Shown here: piece after piece, positions 23,289-34,520 of the stretch | How the letters are laid out: every line of letters starts with the position of its first letter | How positions within the stretch are numbered: the first letter of the stretch is position 1 | Assembly: GCA_028554755.1 (NCBI GenBank) | Contig: JAPTOF010000017.1 | Location: 1,054,001 to 1,118,000 of the forward strand | Reading direction: 5' to 3' | Length of the DNA stretch: 64,000 bases | DNA from: Cordia subcordata | Taxonomy: Eukaryota; Streptophyta; Magnoliopsida; Boraginales; Cordiaceae | Notes under the pieces: model-generated | What the model saw: the letters and a program-made list of their open reading frames with translations, nothing else | Told to the model about the DNA's origin: nothing | Databases searched by the model: none | Program-made: the position numbers and the translations under genes

Positions 23289-25444
23289 AAGAGTTCTCTT
23301 GGGAATAGAACTCCTAGGTAGACTAGGATTTGACCTTAAGAAGTTTAAACTCAAATACTAGATCTTTGGGTGATAAGAGTTTCAAATCGAAAACAACTCT
23401 TGACCTAATCTTCTAGAATTTAAATCCTAACAAATCTTCTAGAATAAGTGAGGCCTTCACTCTCTCTCTTCTTTCCAAACTTGGATGCCTCTCTACAAGA
23501 CAACTTAACAAATTGAATATTCTAAGATAAGAAACTTGGAGTTCAAGATATTTGAATTATCTTGTATAATATAGCAACTCCATCCTAATTTGGAAACCTT
23601 ACTTAAATGTCAAGCCTCGCACACCTAGAAGCTTTAGGAAAGAGATAAGCCACATTCTAATTATTTATATTAAATCTTGGACCAATAAGTATTAAGAACA
23701 AATATTATTTCTTATTTCCAAGAATCCTAATGCAATTAGAACTCTTATGAAAACACATATTAGCAATCAACCAATATAGAAATATTCAAGAAAATACTTC
23801 TCATGCTTAAAACAATATCCAGCTCGTAGAGGGACCAAAAGACATAACTATCCTTGGCTCCCAAAATAATCAAATTGCCCTTGCCTCTCCTTAGGTGACA
23901 TAATGACCATTTTGACCTTAGTCTATTTTCACCACAAGACTGAAACTACAGTCTAAGGATAATTACTAGATTCTAGAAGCTTTTTACAACAAGGAGTAAC
24001 CTTTGTCTTTGACCTATAAAGCAAAATGACCAAATGCTGCTCTATGTACATTCGTAGTCAAGGTCGGTCCTTTGACTATACAATCACCTCCTTAACTACC
24101 TCTAAACCTTCGAATAACTAGTTCAACATATCAATCATCTTCTAGTCATATTACTTTTAAGCTCGGTAGTAGCCCACAAGTTAAATGACCAATAAACCCT
24201 TGAAGGGTTATACTACTAGATCTAGATTTAGATGATCATACAGCCAAGTCAAAGGGGGCATAGAGAATTTACTAGTTGCATATGAATGTCCTTACTGACG
24301 AGCTCTCAACACCCAATGAACAGAGTTGTTGACCCTAGCCAAGCAAGGTCATTCATAGCGAATCAAAGTGCTGAACCCTAACTCTGCCAATTCACCCAGA
24401 TATGCTCAAGATTGAGAGCATTGGCCACTTAATAGCAGTGAGTATTTGTTTTCTAACTTTGATAGTACGATTACAAGAAAACTAACTCACAGTGGTCTAA
24501 TCCAATGCTGACACATGCACAAGAGATACAAGTCTAGAAAGACCTCCAATGACCAAGATAGGTCACCCTCACAAGGAGACTTGCTCGTTATAACTTTATC
24601 TTAGCATAGTGCCCATTACTACTATATGGTTATGGACTTATTCAGGATATTACTAAGACTAGACTTGGACCTACTGCAATCTCACTGCGTACCCAAATCT
24701 TTAGTTAATGTCATTGGGCCTTTACTAATTCGGTACATAATCATACACCAGAGATATTGTGCGAAAAGAAATTCAAATAAAATTAAAAGAACAATTATAA
24801 CAATATCTAGAAAATGGTTTCCAAGTGGTCTTTATGGTATACTAATCCCAACATAATTGTTGTTACCAGAAGCTTATCACAAAACAATGTGAACTTAGAC
24901 TTTAACCTATTAAATAACTGACCATAATGCCCCTCTATATATATTCTTTAGCCCTTGTACTATTACCTCCTTAGTTGTATCTTCTCTATTAGGTCTTTTG
25001 TCCTATAAACAACCATCCTTGGTCATGAATCCTTGGTCTCAGGAGCGACCCTTAAGCCAAAATGACCAATTCACCCAAGAAGATAATAGCACTAGATCTA
25101 GATTTAGATGATCAATTAGACAATCCTAAGGGGGCATATAGATTCCATATCATATATGCATGTTCCAACTAATTAGAACTTAGCACTCAACACACAAGGC
25201 CATTGATCCTAACAAAATAAGATCTCACCCATTGTGAATCAAAGCACCAAACCCTAACTTTGTTAGTTCATCCACATATGCTAAAGATTAAGAGCAATGG
25301 TCACTTCATAGTAATGGGTATCTCGTTTTCTTTCTTTTGATAGTACGTCTCTAGAAAATATGGTCATAATGGTCTTGTCCAATGTATGATACACACATGC
25401 ACTAGAGAGACAAGTTCTGAAAGTCTTCCAGTGACCTAGGCAGA
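23289..25444 (-). mobile_element. Two copia-like LTR copies in minus orientation, left part
   Basis: ATACTAATCCCAACA ends at about 24853 and again at 27633. Read on the minus strand both begin TGTTGGGATTAGTAT, a typical LTR start. The blocks about 23990-24853 and 24870-27633 share several stretches (for example CTAGATCTAGATTTAGATGATCA at about 24211 and 25097, shown shortened). No coding region was seen. The left boundary is unclear and no PBS was found. Confidence 0.5.
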
Positions 25445-27328
25445 TGATATGCATCTCTCAAGTGCAAGCTCTAAAGACCCGTAAGCGCACAGATCGGAGT
25501 AGCAAAGTGTATGCAAGTGCGGGGTCGATTCCATAGGAAGGCTATGTTGGGAGGTAGATTCTTCATGTGTGTTCTAGAGTGTGCCTAAGAAGAAACCTAA
25601 ACAATCTATTTTTGGAATTTTGGATTTTTAATGGTCAGGAGCTCTAACTAAAACGAATTAAATTAAACTATGGAATGGAAAATGGGAAACAAATTAATCT
25701 AGAAGGACTGACAAATGGAAAGGGGTTAGGGTGACTTCAACTTATGAATGGGTGATTTTATACTCAAATGCTATGGGATTAAAGAATGATGGCTTGCTTT
25801 CATAATTGCTCTTAACTAGGTTGCTAAATTAGTATCTTAATTTCCCCCTAGGACTCGGTGCGGGTCCGTCCATAGGCAGCGCCTCCTAGAGCTATGGTGT
25901 GGTCCTTATGACATAGCACCTTAAGAGTGACCAATTGGCTTCCTAGGTGACTTAGAATGAACCTACCCTAGTACCTAAATCATTGGCTGGATTTAAAGCC
26001 AAGACCTAGTGTCATTAAGGTCGACTAAACCTATCCTGAAACCTATTGGCTAGATTTAAAGCCAAAGGAGACTCAGCCTAGGCTAGCCCTAAATTGCTTA
26101 CCGTCATTCTAAGGTCACTACAGCGAGATTTGACTTGATAGCACATTCCTACATGTTCTAAGTCAAGGTGTTCATGAATAAAAGGATCTACTCAACTACC
26201 AAACATTGTCATGCTCAGATTACACCATTAGAAGTAATTAACAACCAACATGTATGCGATATTGACGTCATATTCACTACTAGGCATGCAAATATACACA
26301 TAGACATGAATATAAGCATTACCCACTTCATAACATCCATATAAAAACACATAGACATGATTATAGCATGGATTAGATGTGTTTAGTAATAAATAGACTT
26401 CAACTTATACACATGTTACTCATTTGGACATTTAATCAAACACTTAGACATGAATGAGAAAATAACCATTTGAACAAGAAAATCAAACATGTGTATATTC
26501 AGCCATTTGATCCCATGTCATAAGAGTATATAGCTAACCCATTACATAAGCTAAATCACCCTACACAAGTCTACTAAATCATAATAAGAGATAGAATGAA
26601 AGAGAGTTTATGAAGCTTGCCTTTCATCCTAGCTAATCTTATACAAAGCAATTGAGCAAACTTGAATCCAACTGCTTGAAACCCTCTAAATCTTCTTGCT
26701 TCAAAGTGATGAAATGTGTGAGAGAGTGTGTGTGATGTAGGTGAAGACTAGGGTTAAGTGTGTGTGTGTGTGATGGGTGTATAAAGATCCTCTCTAGAAT
26801 TATCAAAAAGATCCCTCCTTTTAGTTTGAAAATCGAGCTTTTATATCAGCTTTTTCACGAACTGCCGGTCGACCGGCTTCTCCTCTTAGCTCGACCGGCT
26901 TTTTGATGGTGCTCTTTGGACTGGCCGGTAGACCAACTGGAGGGGTGGTCGTCCGGCTATTTTCAACACCTCTCCGGAGTGGCCAGTCTACCAGCTAGGT
27001 CAACCAGCTCCTTCTCTTAGGTCGTCCGGCTGACTTCCTTCCTCCATTCTTTGTCTTTTCGACCTCCGATATTCTCGTTTTGACCCGTGTATCTCCTATC
27101 TTCATCACCTATCATCGTTCAATCTCGATCTTAACCCAAAGTTCACCTAAATCATTGAAAATGAGCAATTAGTGTAGCAATTTGTCTCTTAACCTCAATA
27201 TGTACATTTGTTTACGCTTAAGCCTATTATTATCGAAAGCACTACAGTAATGCATCTTTTAGAGCACTGAATACCTCTTAAAGATAGGCAAATAACAATG
27301 CAAACACACACAAAAATACAACACATCA
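25445..27328 (-). mobile_element. Solo LTR (LTR7), minus strand
   Basis: In plus sequence it runs from TGATATGCATC to CACATCA. The flanks GCAGA (25440-25444) and ACAGA (27329-27333) form a 5-bp target duplication with one G/A difference. Removing the LTR restores a stretch parallel to 24550-24580 in the sister copia LTR, which confirms the insertion. On the minus strand a TATA box (26845-26838) is preceded by palindromes (26861-27031). 1884 bp. Confidence 0.9.
26838..27031 (-). promoter_or_regulatory. Palindrome array and TATA box of LTR7
   Basis: TATAAAAG on the minus strand ends at 26838. Upstream lie the clean palindrome CCGGTCGACCGGC (about 26864-26877) and several diverged copies up to 27031, so the layout is the same as in plus-strand LTRs. 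Confidence 0.55.
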
Positions 27329-27633
27329 ACAGATCACCCTCAACGAGGAGACTTACTTGCTATAACTTCATCGGAGAAGAGTGCCCAACACTGCCATTTA
27401 GTTATGGACTTCTTTATGACATTACTAAATTTAGATTTGGACCTACTATGCATCCACCCTCACTACACACCCAAGTCATTAATTCAAGTCACGGGACTTT
27501 TACACATGCATCAATAATACATACGAAAGATAATATGTAATAAACTTATAATGCCATAAATAAAATGATTATACATTGTTCAATATCCAAAATGTCATAC
27601 ACAAGTAATCTTTAGGGCATACTAATCCCAACA
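27329..27633 (-). mobile_element. Remainder of the copia-like LTR split by LTR7
   Basis: It continues the 24870-25444 block (TCACCCTCAACGAGGAGACTT parallels 24567 onward) and ends ATACTAATCCCAACA at 27633. Confidence 0.5.
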
Positions 27634-28006
27634 ATATGTGCTATGGGCTAACCTTTGTGGTTGTTGCTTGTGTGTGTTTTGTTCATGATAGATGGTTCAA
27701 ATGCATAGATTTAATTTCTTACATTGAAAGTTAATGTAGTTTCAATTTGAGAGAAGCATAGGAATGGGAAATTGGCTTGTATTTGATGGCCAAATTTATG
27801 TTTCTTGTCATAGATGAAGCTTGTAAAGGTTGATTTTCTTTGTAATTTCTTATAACGTACTGAGCTGGAGCCGAAATAGTTATTGTGCACGAAGTTTGGA
27901 GCAGATCTGAAGGTGCCGATAGACCAAGCTGGTCAGCTAGTAGAAGTCCCAGGCTCGATCGATGCTGTTGCAGAACATTCTAGAAGAACTAATCAACCAT
28001 GTCTGT
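27634..28006. other. Unassigned retroelement-like sequence left of LTR8
   Basis: No reliable coding region. Around 27900-27960 it contains diverged GGTCGACC-like units (GCCGATAGACCAAGCTGGTCA). It continues after LTR8 at 30042, so it belongs to the copia element whose gag starts near 31638. Confidence 0.4.
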
Positions 28007-30041
28007 TGATGTGTTTGTTTTGTGTGTTTATATTTTGCAATTATATACTTGTTTTGAGGTGTTTTGAGCTTCATTTGATGTATTAGTTTAACATTTAGGT
28101 CATACTTATGCATATTAGAGTTTACATGTTCATAGTTGAAGTTAAGACTTAAATGCTACACTAATGCGCGTTTATTACTTGTTTTAGGTGTGATTTGGAG
28201 AGATAATTAGAGCTTAATTGAGGGTACTTGGTGTGTGGAACTAAGCCAAGGGTGTTTTAGACATAAAGGAATAAAGAAAAGTGCATTTGAAAGTGGCCGA
28301 GTGAAAGAAGGCGCGACCGAGGCGAAACCGAGCGCAACGTAAGCCAAATTCAGAGCTTGAAACCTAAAAAGGACATGGAAGAATTTTGGACATGTTTTAG
28401 GGTGCAAAATATGGCTTGGGAGATCCCCCACAATGATATGAAGCCATGAAAAAAAAACAGTGCGCGAATCGGAGCCAAAATGAAGAAGATATGGACATTT
28501 TACTGACAAGACCGGTCGACCTCCTTTCAAGGCCGGTCGACCGGCTGATGTCGACTGGATGGATCAGAATCTGGGCCAATTTTAGCCGGATGACTTAGCC
28601 CCAAAGCCGGACGACCGGTTGGGCCCCCGGCTGGACGCGCTGAAAGCTCTATTTAAGCCACTTTTCAGCCCTTTTTAAAGGAGAGAACACCCAAATCAAA
28701 CACTCATTTTCCCTAAACCCAAAATCCACTTAAAACCACCTCTCACACACTAAATCACACATAAATACACCTAGATCCAAGCTTGTAATTAGGGTTTTAA
28801 CATTTGTAATTGCAAGATCAAGACAAGGATTTGAAGAGCAAAGCTAAGCATGAAAGGGAGGTTCATCTTTCTCCTTTTGTACTTAGTTTTCTCTATATTA
28901 GAATAGATCTTTTATGGGTGATTGAGGCTTGTATTATGGGTTGATTGAGTATTACTTTGCTATGAGATTTTGATGGTTTAATTTATATGTTTGCTCTTAA
29001 TGCTTCAATGGCTACTTACATACATGTCTATGTGTTTGTTGATATGCCTAGGTGAAAGAACATATATATTTAGAGGCTTGATTGCTATTTAACACTTTTA
29101 AATCATTATATGAGCATGTCCAGGTGTTTATGTAGTGATCCCATGAAGTGGGTCTTGTAGCTATACATGTCTATGTGTGTTTTTACATACCTTAATATCA
29201 ATTTTAGCTTCTATGACATACATGTTGGATTTTAATGCGTAAATTGGTATGACCTAAATATGTCTAAGTATTAGGACTAGAATATGCTTTATATTCATTT
29301 GTACCATGCTCGAGAACATGTATGATGTGCTTCATTGTTAAATCTTGCTTGCGTGATGCTATGATTGGTGGTGCTTCACTAGTAATTAGGCCTAGTTTAG
29401 TCTCCTTTGGCTTTAAACCCAGCCAATAGGTGTCGAGCTAGGTTAATTGACCTTAGGAAGCCTAGTTCTTGGCTTTAAACCCAGCCAATGAGTTAGAACC
29501 TAGGGTAAGACCAATTGTCATCACCTAGGAACGTAATTAGCTAATCCGTGCCCTAGTTCATAAGGACCACGCTATACTTCTAGGTAGCTAGCACCTAGGG
29601 ATAGACCCGCACCGAGTCTAGGGATTGTAGGAGAGGTTGGTTAGATTCCTAGCTTAGAGCACCCTTCTTAAGGAAAACCATCAAAGGTAGTCCTATAGCA
29701 AAGTTAGTACCCAAATCACCCATAGTTAAGCGGATTTCACCCATTATCCTATTTCTTGTGTTAATTCCCTTTTTACTTGCTTGTTTTCTCTTACCTTTAT
29801 TTTATTTAATTTGTTTAGAATAGTTTAATTTACTTTGAGCTCCCTTCACATCTAAAATGACCAAAATGAATTCTTAGTTTAGCTTATCTTCTTTCTAGTT
29901 TTCTAGGACACACATTTAGCTTTCATTCCCCATTTCCCGCCTCTCTGAGGGATCGACCTTGCTTTTGCACATTAGACTACACGACCTGTGCACTTGCAGG
30001 CTTTTAATTAAGGCTTAGTGATTAATTAGCAAGAAGCATCA
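28007..30041 (+). mobile_element. Solo LTR (LTR8)
   Basis: It starts TGATGTGTTTG and ends AAGCATCA, with a perfect target duplication TCTGT at 28002-28006 and 30042-30046; 2035 bp. The U3 is close to that of LTR5 (long shared runs at about 28020-28500), but the leader has diverged. Palindromes lie at 28511-28633, before CTATTTAAGC. Confidence 0.93.
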
Positions 30042-31637
30042 TCTGTCGACCAATAGGCATCTCATGTTTGACTAGTTCAGTAGACGGTATTTTGAAAGTA
30101 CTGGTCAACCATGCCGATCAATTGGTAAGTGTCTTATGTTCGACTGGTTTAGTGGATGGTATTCTGGAAATACCAGTCGACCAACAAATAAAAAGACTTA
30201 GCTCGATTAGTAGAAGAAGAATGCAATTGAGGCTTGGTTCCAGTAGTCCTTTTGCTTTGGCCTTCGAGCCTAAAGTTGTAGTATATGGAGCCACCAATTG
30301 GGGACCATTAAAATTTTCTATGGATGGTTATTTTGTGATATTCACATGCATGTTTGATTGTATGTATGGATTAGTTTAGAGCAACATGTCCACCTAAGTA
30401 GGGTATAAATTAGCTAACCCTTGGATCTTGGCTTGAGTTTGATAAGTCCCTCGAGATTATTTAGGCTAATTATTCAATAATTAGAGGCCCTAAAGAGCAA
30501 TACATGAAATTGGTTAGGGATATTAGTTGTTTGTGACACTAATTAACCAATGAACTTATCTAGACAACTCAAGTATGCCAACCTAAGGATTTCATAATCT
30601 GAATTTAGGTTTGGCTCTCTATTTTGGTACAGTTGTGACATAGTAACACAAAGTGAATTTTTTTATTCAAAGGGGTGTTTAGAGCTAAAGTCAAAGTGCC
30701 ATAGCTAATAAAAGAAGTTAAGTTGCCAGCTTATAGCTTCGTTAAAAGCCAAGATTAGGTCAAACCTATTTGGGTACCAAAAAATGTTTTAGAAACACAA
30801 AGTTGAATCTTAAAGCATATAAGTTGTTAGTGAGTTCAACCATCCAGTTGGTTGAGTTCTTCACTAAGGATCACCTTATGGGATTTTGACAAGAGTGGAT
30901 ACCCTGTCGAAGGATTCAAGTTAAGAACGTTCTAAAGTCTTTTGATTCAAATGTCTTGTTTAGATCTAAAACATATGGGGCCAAGATAAATAGATAAAAA
31001 CCTTTAAGGTCAAAATATTAAGTAGGAAAAATGATTGAAAACCCCACAGTCTTTTATGTCTAGTCTACGCTAAGGGTAAGTGGCATTAATCTCCCCGTTG
31101 AAGGGTGTCATGATTACCTAGATTTAGCGAGGTGGACTTAATGTGTTCATTCATAAGGGCGGTGATGAAGGTTGGCCACCCCTTCAATGGAGTTCTTCAT
31201 CATTGATCGTCTCACGGTATGTGGATGAAAGTCACTACCACGTCAGAGGGCTTAAATCTAGACACAACAGGGAATGAACATTAAGGAATAGTTATTAACA
31301 CTCAACTCGAATCATGGGTTCGACACCCCATTGGTGAAGGCCTCAAGGTGATTTAAGAGGCCAAATGAAACAGTGATTGGATATTGCTAGATAGTGTCCA
31401 TCTAAATAAGTGTTATCCAAATAGGCTAAAGCCTAACTCAACAATTCAATTGTTCAGCCATGCCATCTATAGAGTTCAAAGTTGACAGGGTTGAGACACC
31501 ATTACATCATAGTAGTTTAAGGGTTTATCTACTAAATGGCATACGATGTAAAATGACTTGATATATGTTGTTTTCCACTGTTACATACATATCATACTTG
31601 CATTATCTCGTTTTACTGATTCATTTGCAATATTATT
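30042..31637 (+). mobile_element. Probable copia LTR and leader
   Basis: Noncoding sequence upstream of the gag remnant. It contains two diverged tandem units around TTCGACTGGTTTAGTGGATGG (30075-30190) that resemble the Athila-LTR palindromes in composition (GTCGACCAA...). The LTR/leader boundary and PBS were not located. Confidence 0.4.
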
Positions 31638-32235
31638 ATGTATGCATCAAGTAAAATGTTAAGTGGTTCCTCTAATGGTTTGGTAGGTATTCTTTACAAG
31701 AATAAGTTAACTAGGCCAAACTATGTTGACTGGAAGAAGAACTTGGACAAAGTACTTAGTGAGGATAGGTACAAGTTTGTCTATACCCAACCCTGTCCCC
31801 AGATAGGATCGGTTCTATTAGCACCCAGTAAGATGTTGAGCAAAGTTGGAAGAGAGCTAATGCTATGGCCAAGAGCTATATTTTAGCATCTTTATCCAAC
31901 AGTTTGCTGATACACAAGGGTATCAGGACTGCGACAGAAATCATGACCTTATTGTCTAAGATGTTCAAAGACATATGTAGGCTGGCTAGGCAAGCTGCTA
32001 TGAGAGAGATCATGAATTCAAGGATGGTAAAAGGGAATCTATCATAGAGCATATGCTCAAGTTGACAGATAACTTCAGCATTTCCAAGACCTTAGGTGCT
32101 TAGATTGACATTAAAACTCGAGATGATACTTGGATCACTACATGAATCCTTCGAGAAGTTCAAGTTGACTTTTGAGTCAAGCAAGTTAAACTCTACCCTT
32201 CTTGATTTATTAAAAGAGCTTCAGGAAGTATAGAT
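31638..32235 (+). pseudogene. Ty1/copia gag remnant
   Basis: Three frames in succession give pieces of a copia gag: NKLTRPNYVDWKKNLDKVL and YKFVYTQPCP (from 31638); AKSYILASLSN, LLSKMF and ARQAAMREIMNSRM (from 31865); then EHMLKLTDNFSISKTLGA, HESFEKFKLTFESSKLN and LLDLLKELQEV (to about 32235). Order and spacing match the usual plant copia gag N-terminal half. At least two frameshifts and several stops make it nonfunctional. LTR9 interrupts it at 32239. Confidence 0.8.
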
Positions 32236-32238
32236 TGT

Positions 32239-33008
32239 TGATGTATTGTGTTTTTTGTGTATTTGCATTGTCATTTGCCTATGTTTAAGAGGTATTAAGT
32301 GCTCATAAAGATACATTAGTGTAGTGCTTTGATAAGAATAGGCTTAAGGATAAACAATTGTACACATTGAGTTTAAGAGACAAATCGCTATACTAATTGC
32401 TTGTTTTCAACGATTTAGGTGAACTTTGGTTTAAGATCGAGATTGAACGATGATAGGTGATGAAGATGGGAGATGCACAGATCAAAAAGAGAAGATTGGA
32501 GCCTGGAAAGACAAAGAATGGAGGAAGAAAGTTAGCCAGACGACCACCCCTCCAGAGCCGGTCGGCCAGCTAGTCCAGAGAGCATCACCAAAACACCGGT
32601 CGAGCTAAGAGAAGAAGCCGGTCAATCGGCTAGGTCGACCAACAGTGCATACAGAGCTGATATAAAAGCCTAGTTTTCAGACTTAAAAAGGAGAATCTTT
32701 GACAATTATTACAAAAGGTCTTAACACACCCATCACACACACATACACTTAACCCTAGTCTTCACCCATATCACATACACTCTCTCACACATTTTCATCA
32801 CTTTGAAGCAAGAGGATTTAAAGGGTTTCAAACATTTGGAAACAAGTTTGCTCAAGAACTTTGTACAAGATTAGCTAGGATGAAAGGAAAGCTTCACAAT
32901 CTCGCTTTCATTATATTTCCTATTATGATTGAGTAGACTTGTCTAGGGTGATTTAGCTTATGTAATAGGTTAACTATATACTCTTATGATATGAGATTTG
33001 ATGGCTAA
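32239..33008 (+). mobile_element. LTR9, 5' part only
   Basis: It starts TGATGTATTGTG inside the copia gag remnant. Palindromes at 32556-32646 precede TATAAAAG at 32661-32668. It stops at 33008, at a point equivalent to about 7965 of LTR2, where an opposed LTR begins. The missing 3' part was not found to the right, so a target duplication cannot be tested. Confidence 0.8.
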
Positions 33009-34520
33009 TGATAGTCGTCTCTCGAGTGCAAGCTCTAAAGACCCACAAGCACATGGATCAATGCAGTGTAGTGTGTGCGAGAACGGGTGTCGAACCACAG
33101 GGAGGCTATGTTGTAGGATGGATTCTACATGTGTATTCTAGAGAATGCCAAAAAGGAAACTTAAACTAACTATTTTTGGTGTTTTTGGATGGTCGGGAGC
33201 TCTACATAAAGAAAATAAAACTACACTATAGGAAAGGGAAGTTTAAAGACAAGCTATCTGGAGAGAACTAACAAATAGAAAGGATTAAGGTGACATCTAC
33301 TCATTAATGGGTGATCCCAGACTCCAATACTATGGGATTACATGGAATGGCTTAATCATCAATTGCTCTTTTACTAGGTTGCTTAGTTAATATCCTAATT
33401 TCTCCCCAGGACTCGGTGCAGGTCCGTCCCTAGGTGGCGCCTTCTAGAGCTACGGCATGGTCCTTATGACCTAGGGCCTTAAGAGTGACTAACTAGCTTC
33501 CTAGGTGACCTAGAACAAACCTACCCCAGTACCTAAATCATTGGCTAGATTTAAAGCCAAGACCTAGTATCACTAGAGTCGACTAAATCTACCCGAAAAC
33601 CTATTGGCTGGATTTAAAGCCAAAGAAGACTCGATTTAGATTAGCCTTTCATTATGCTTCTTCATTCTAGGGTCACAATAGTGGGATTCGATCTATTAAC
33701 ACATTCATACATGTTCTAAGCCAAGGTATTCACGAATAAAGAGACCTATTCGATTACCAAACATCGCCATGCTCGGATTACACCATTAAAAGCACTTTTG
33801 AACCATCATGTATGCAATATTGATGTCATATTTACTACTAAGCATGCAAACATACACATGGACATGAATATAGGCATTGCCCACTTCATCAGATCCACAT
33901 ATAAACACATAGACATGATTATAGAATGGACTAGAGGTGTTTAGTAGCGAATAGACTTCAATTTGTACATATGCAACTTTCATAGGTATATTATCAAACA
34001 CCTAGACATGTATTGAACAATAGCCATTGAAATAAGAAAAGCATAGCATATGTATATACATTAAGTCATTGAATCCCACAATATAGGCATATTATCAAAC
34101 ACCTAGACATGTATTGAACAATAGCCATTGAAACAAGAAAAGCATAGCATATGTATATACATTAAGTCATTGAATCCCATAATATAAAAGCATAGAATCA
34201 ACCCACTACACAAGTGTCATCACCCTAAACAAATCTACTCAAACATAATATAATAAAGAATGAAAGAGAGAATAGAAAACTCTCCTTCCATCTTAGCAAT
34301 TCTTGTACAAAACCCTTGAGTAGCCTTTGTTCCAAGTGTTTGAATCCCTCCAAATGAGCTTAAAACTAGGTGAAAAGTGTGTGAGTGTGTGTGTGTGTGT
34401 GTTGGAGGTTGGTGAAAGAGGAATTAGGGTTTGGGAGATGGGTGTGAAAGAATTTGACTTAATTTTCTTTGAAAATGGCCAAAAGCAGGCTTATATAACT
34501 ATTTTCTATGACTACCGAAA
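33009..34520 (-). mobile_element. LTR10, minus strand, U3 truncated, with a 101-bp tandem duplication
   Basis: In plus sequence it starts TGATAGTCGTC, then GAGTGCAAGCTCTAAAGACCC, the reverse of the family's LTR end. Text follows LTR7 up to a TATA-like GCTTATATAAC near 34493, then similarity fades and the palindrome region is missing. A tandem duplication with 101-bp period lies at about 33985-34186. The hairpin loci read in reverse at about 33541 and 33605. Confidence 0.75.
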
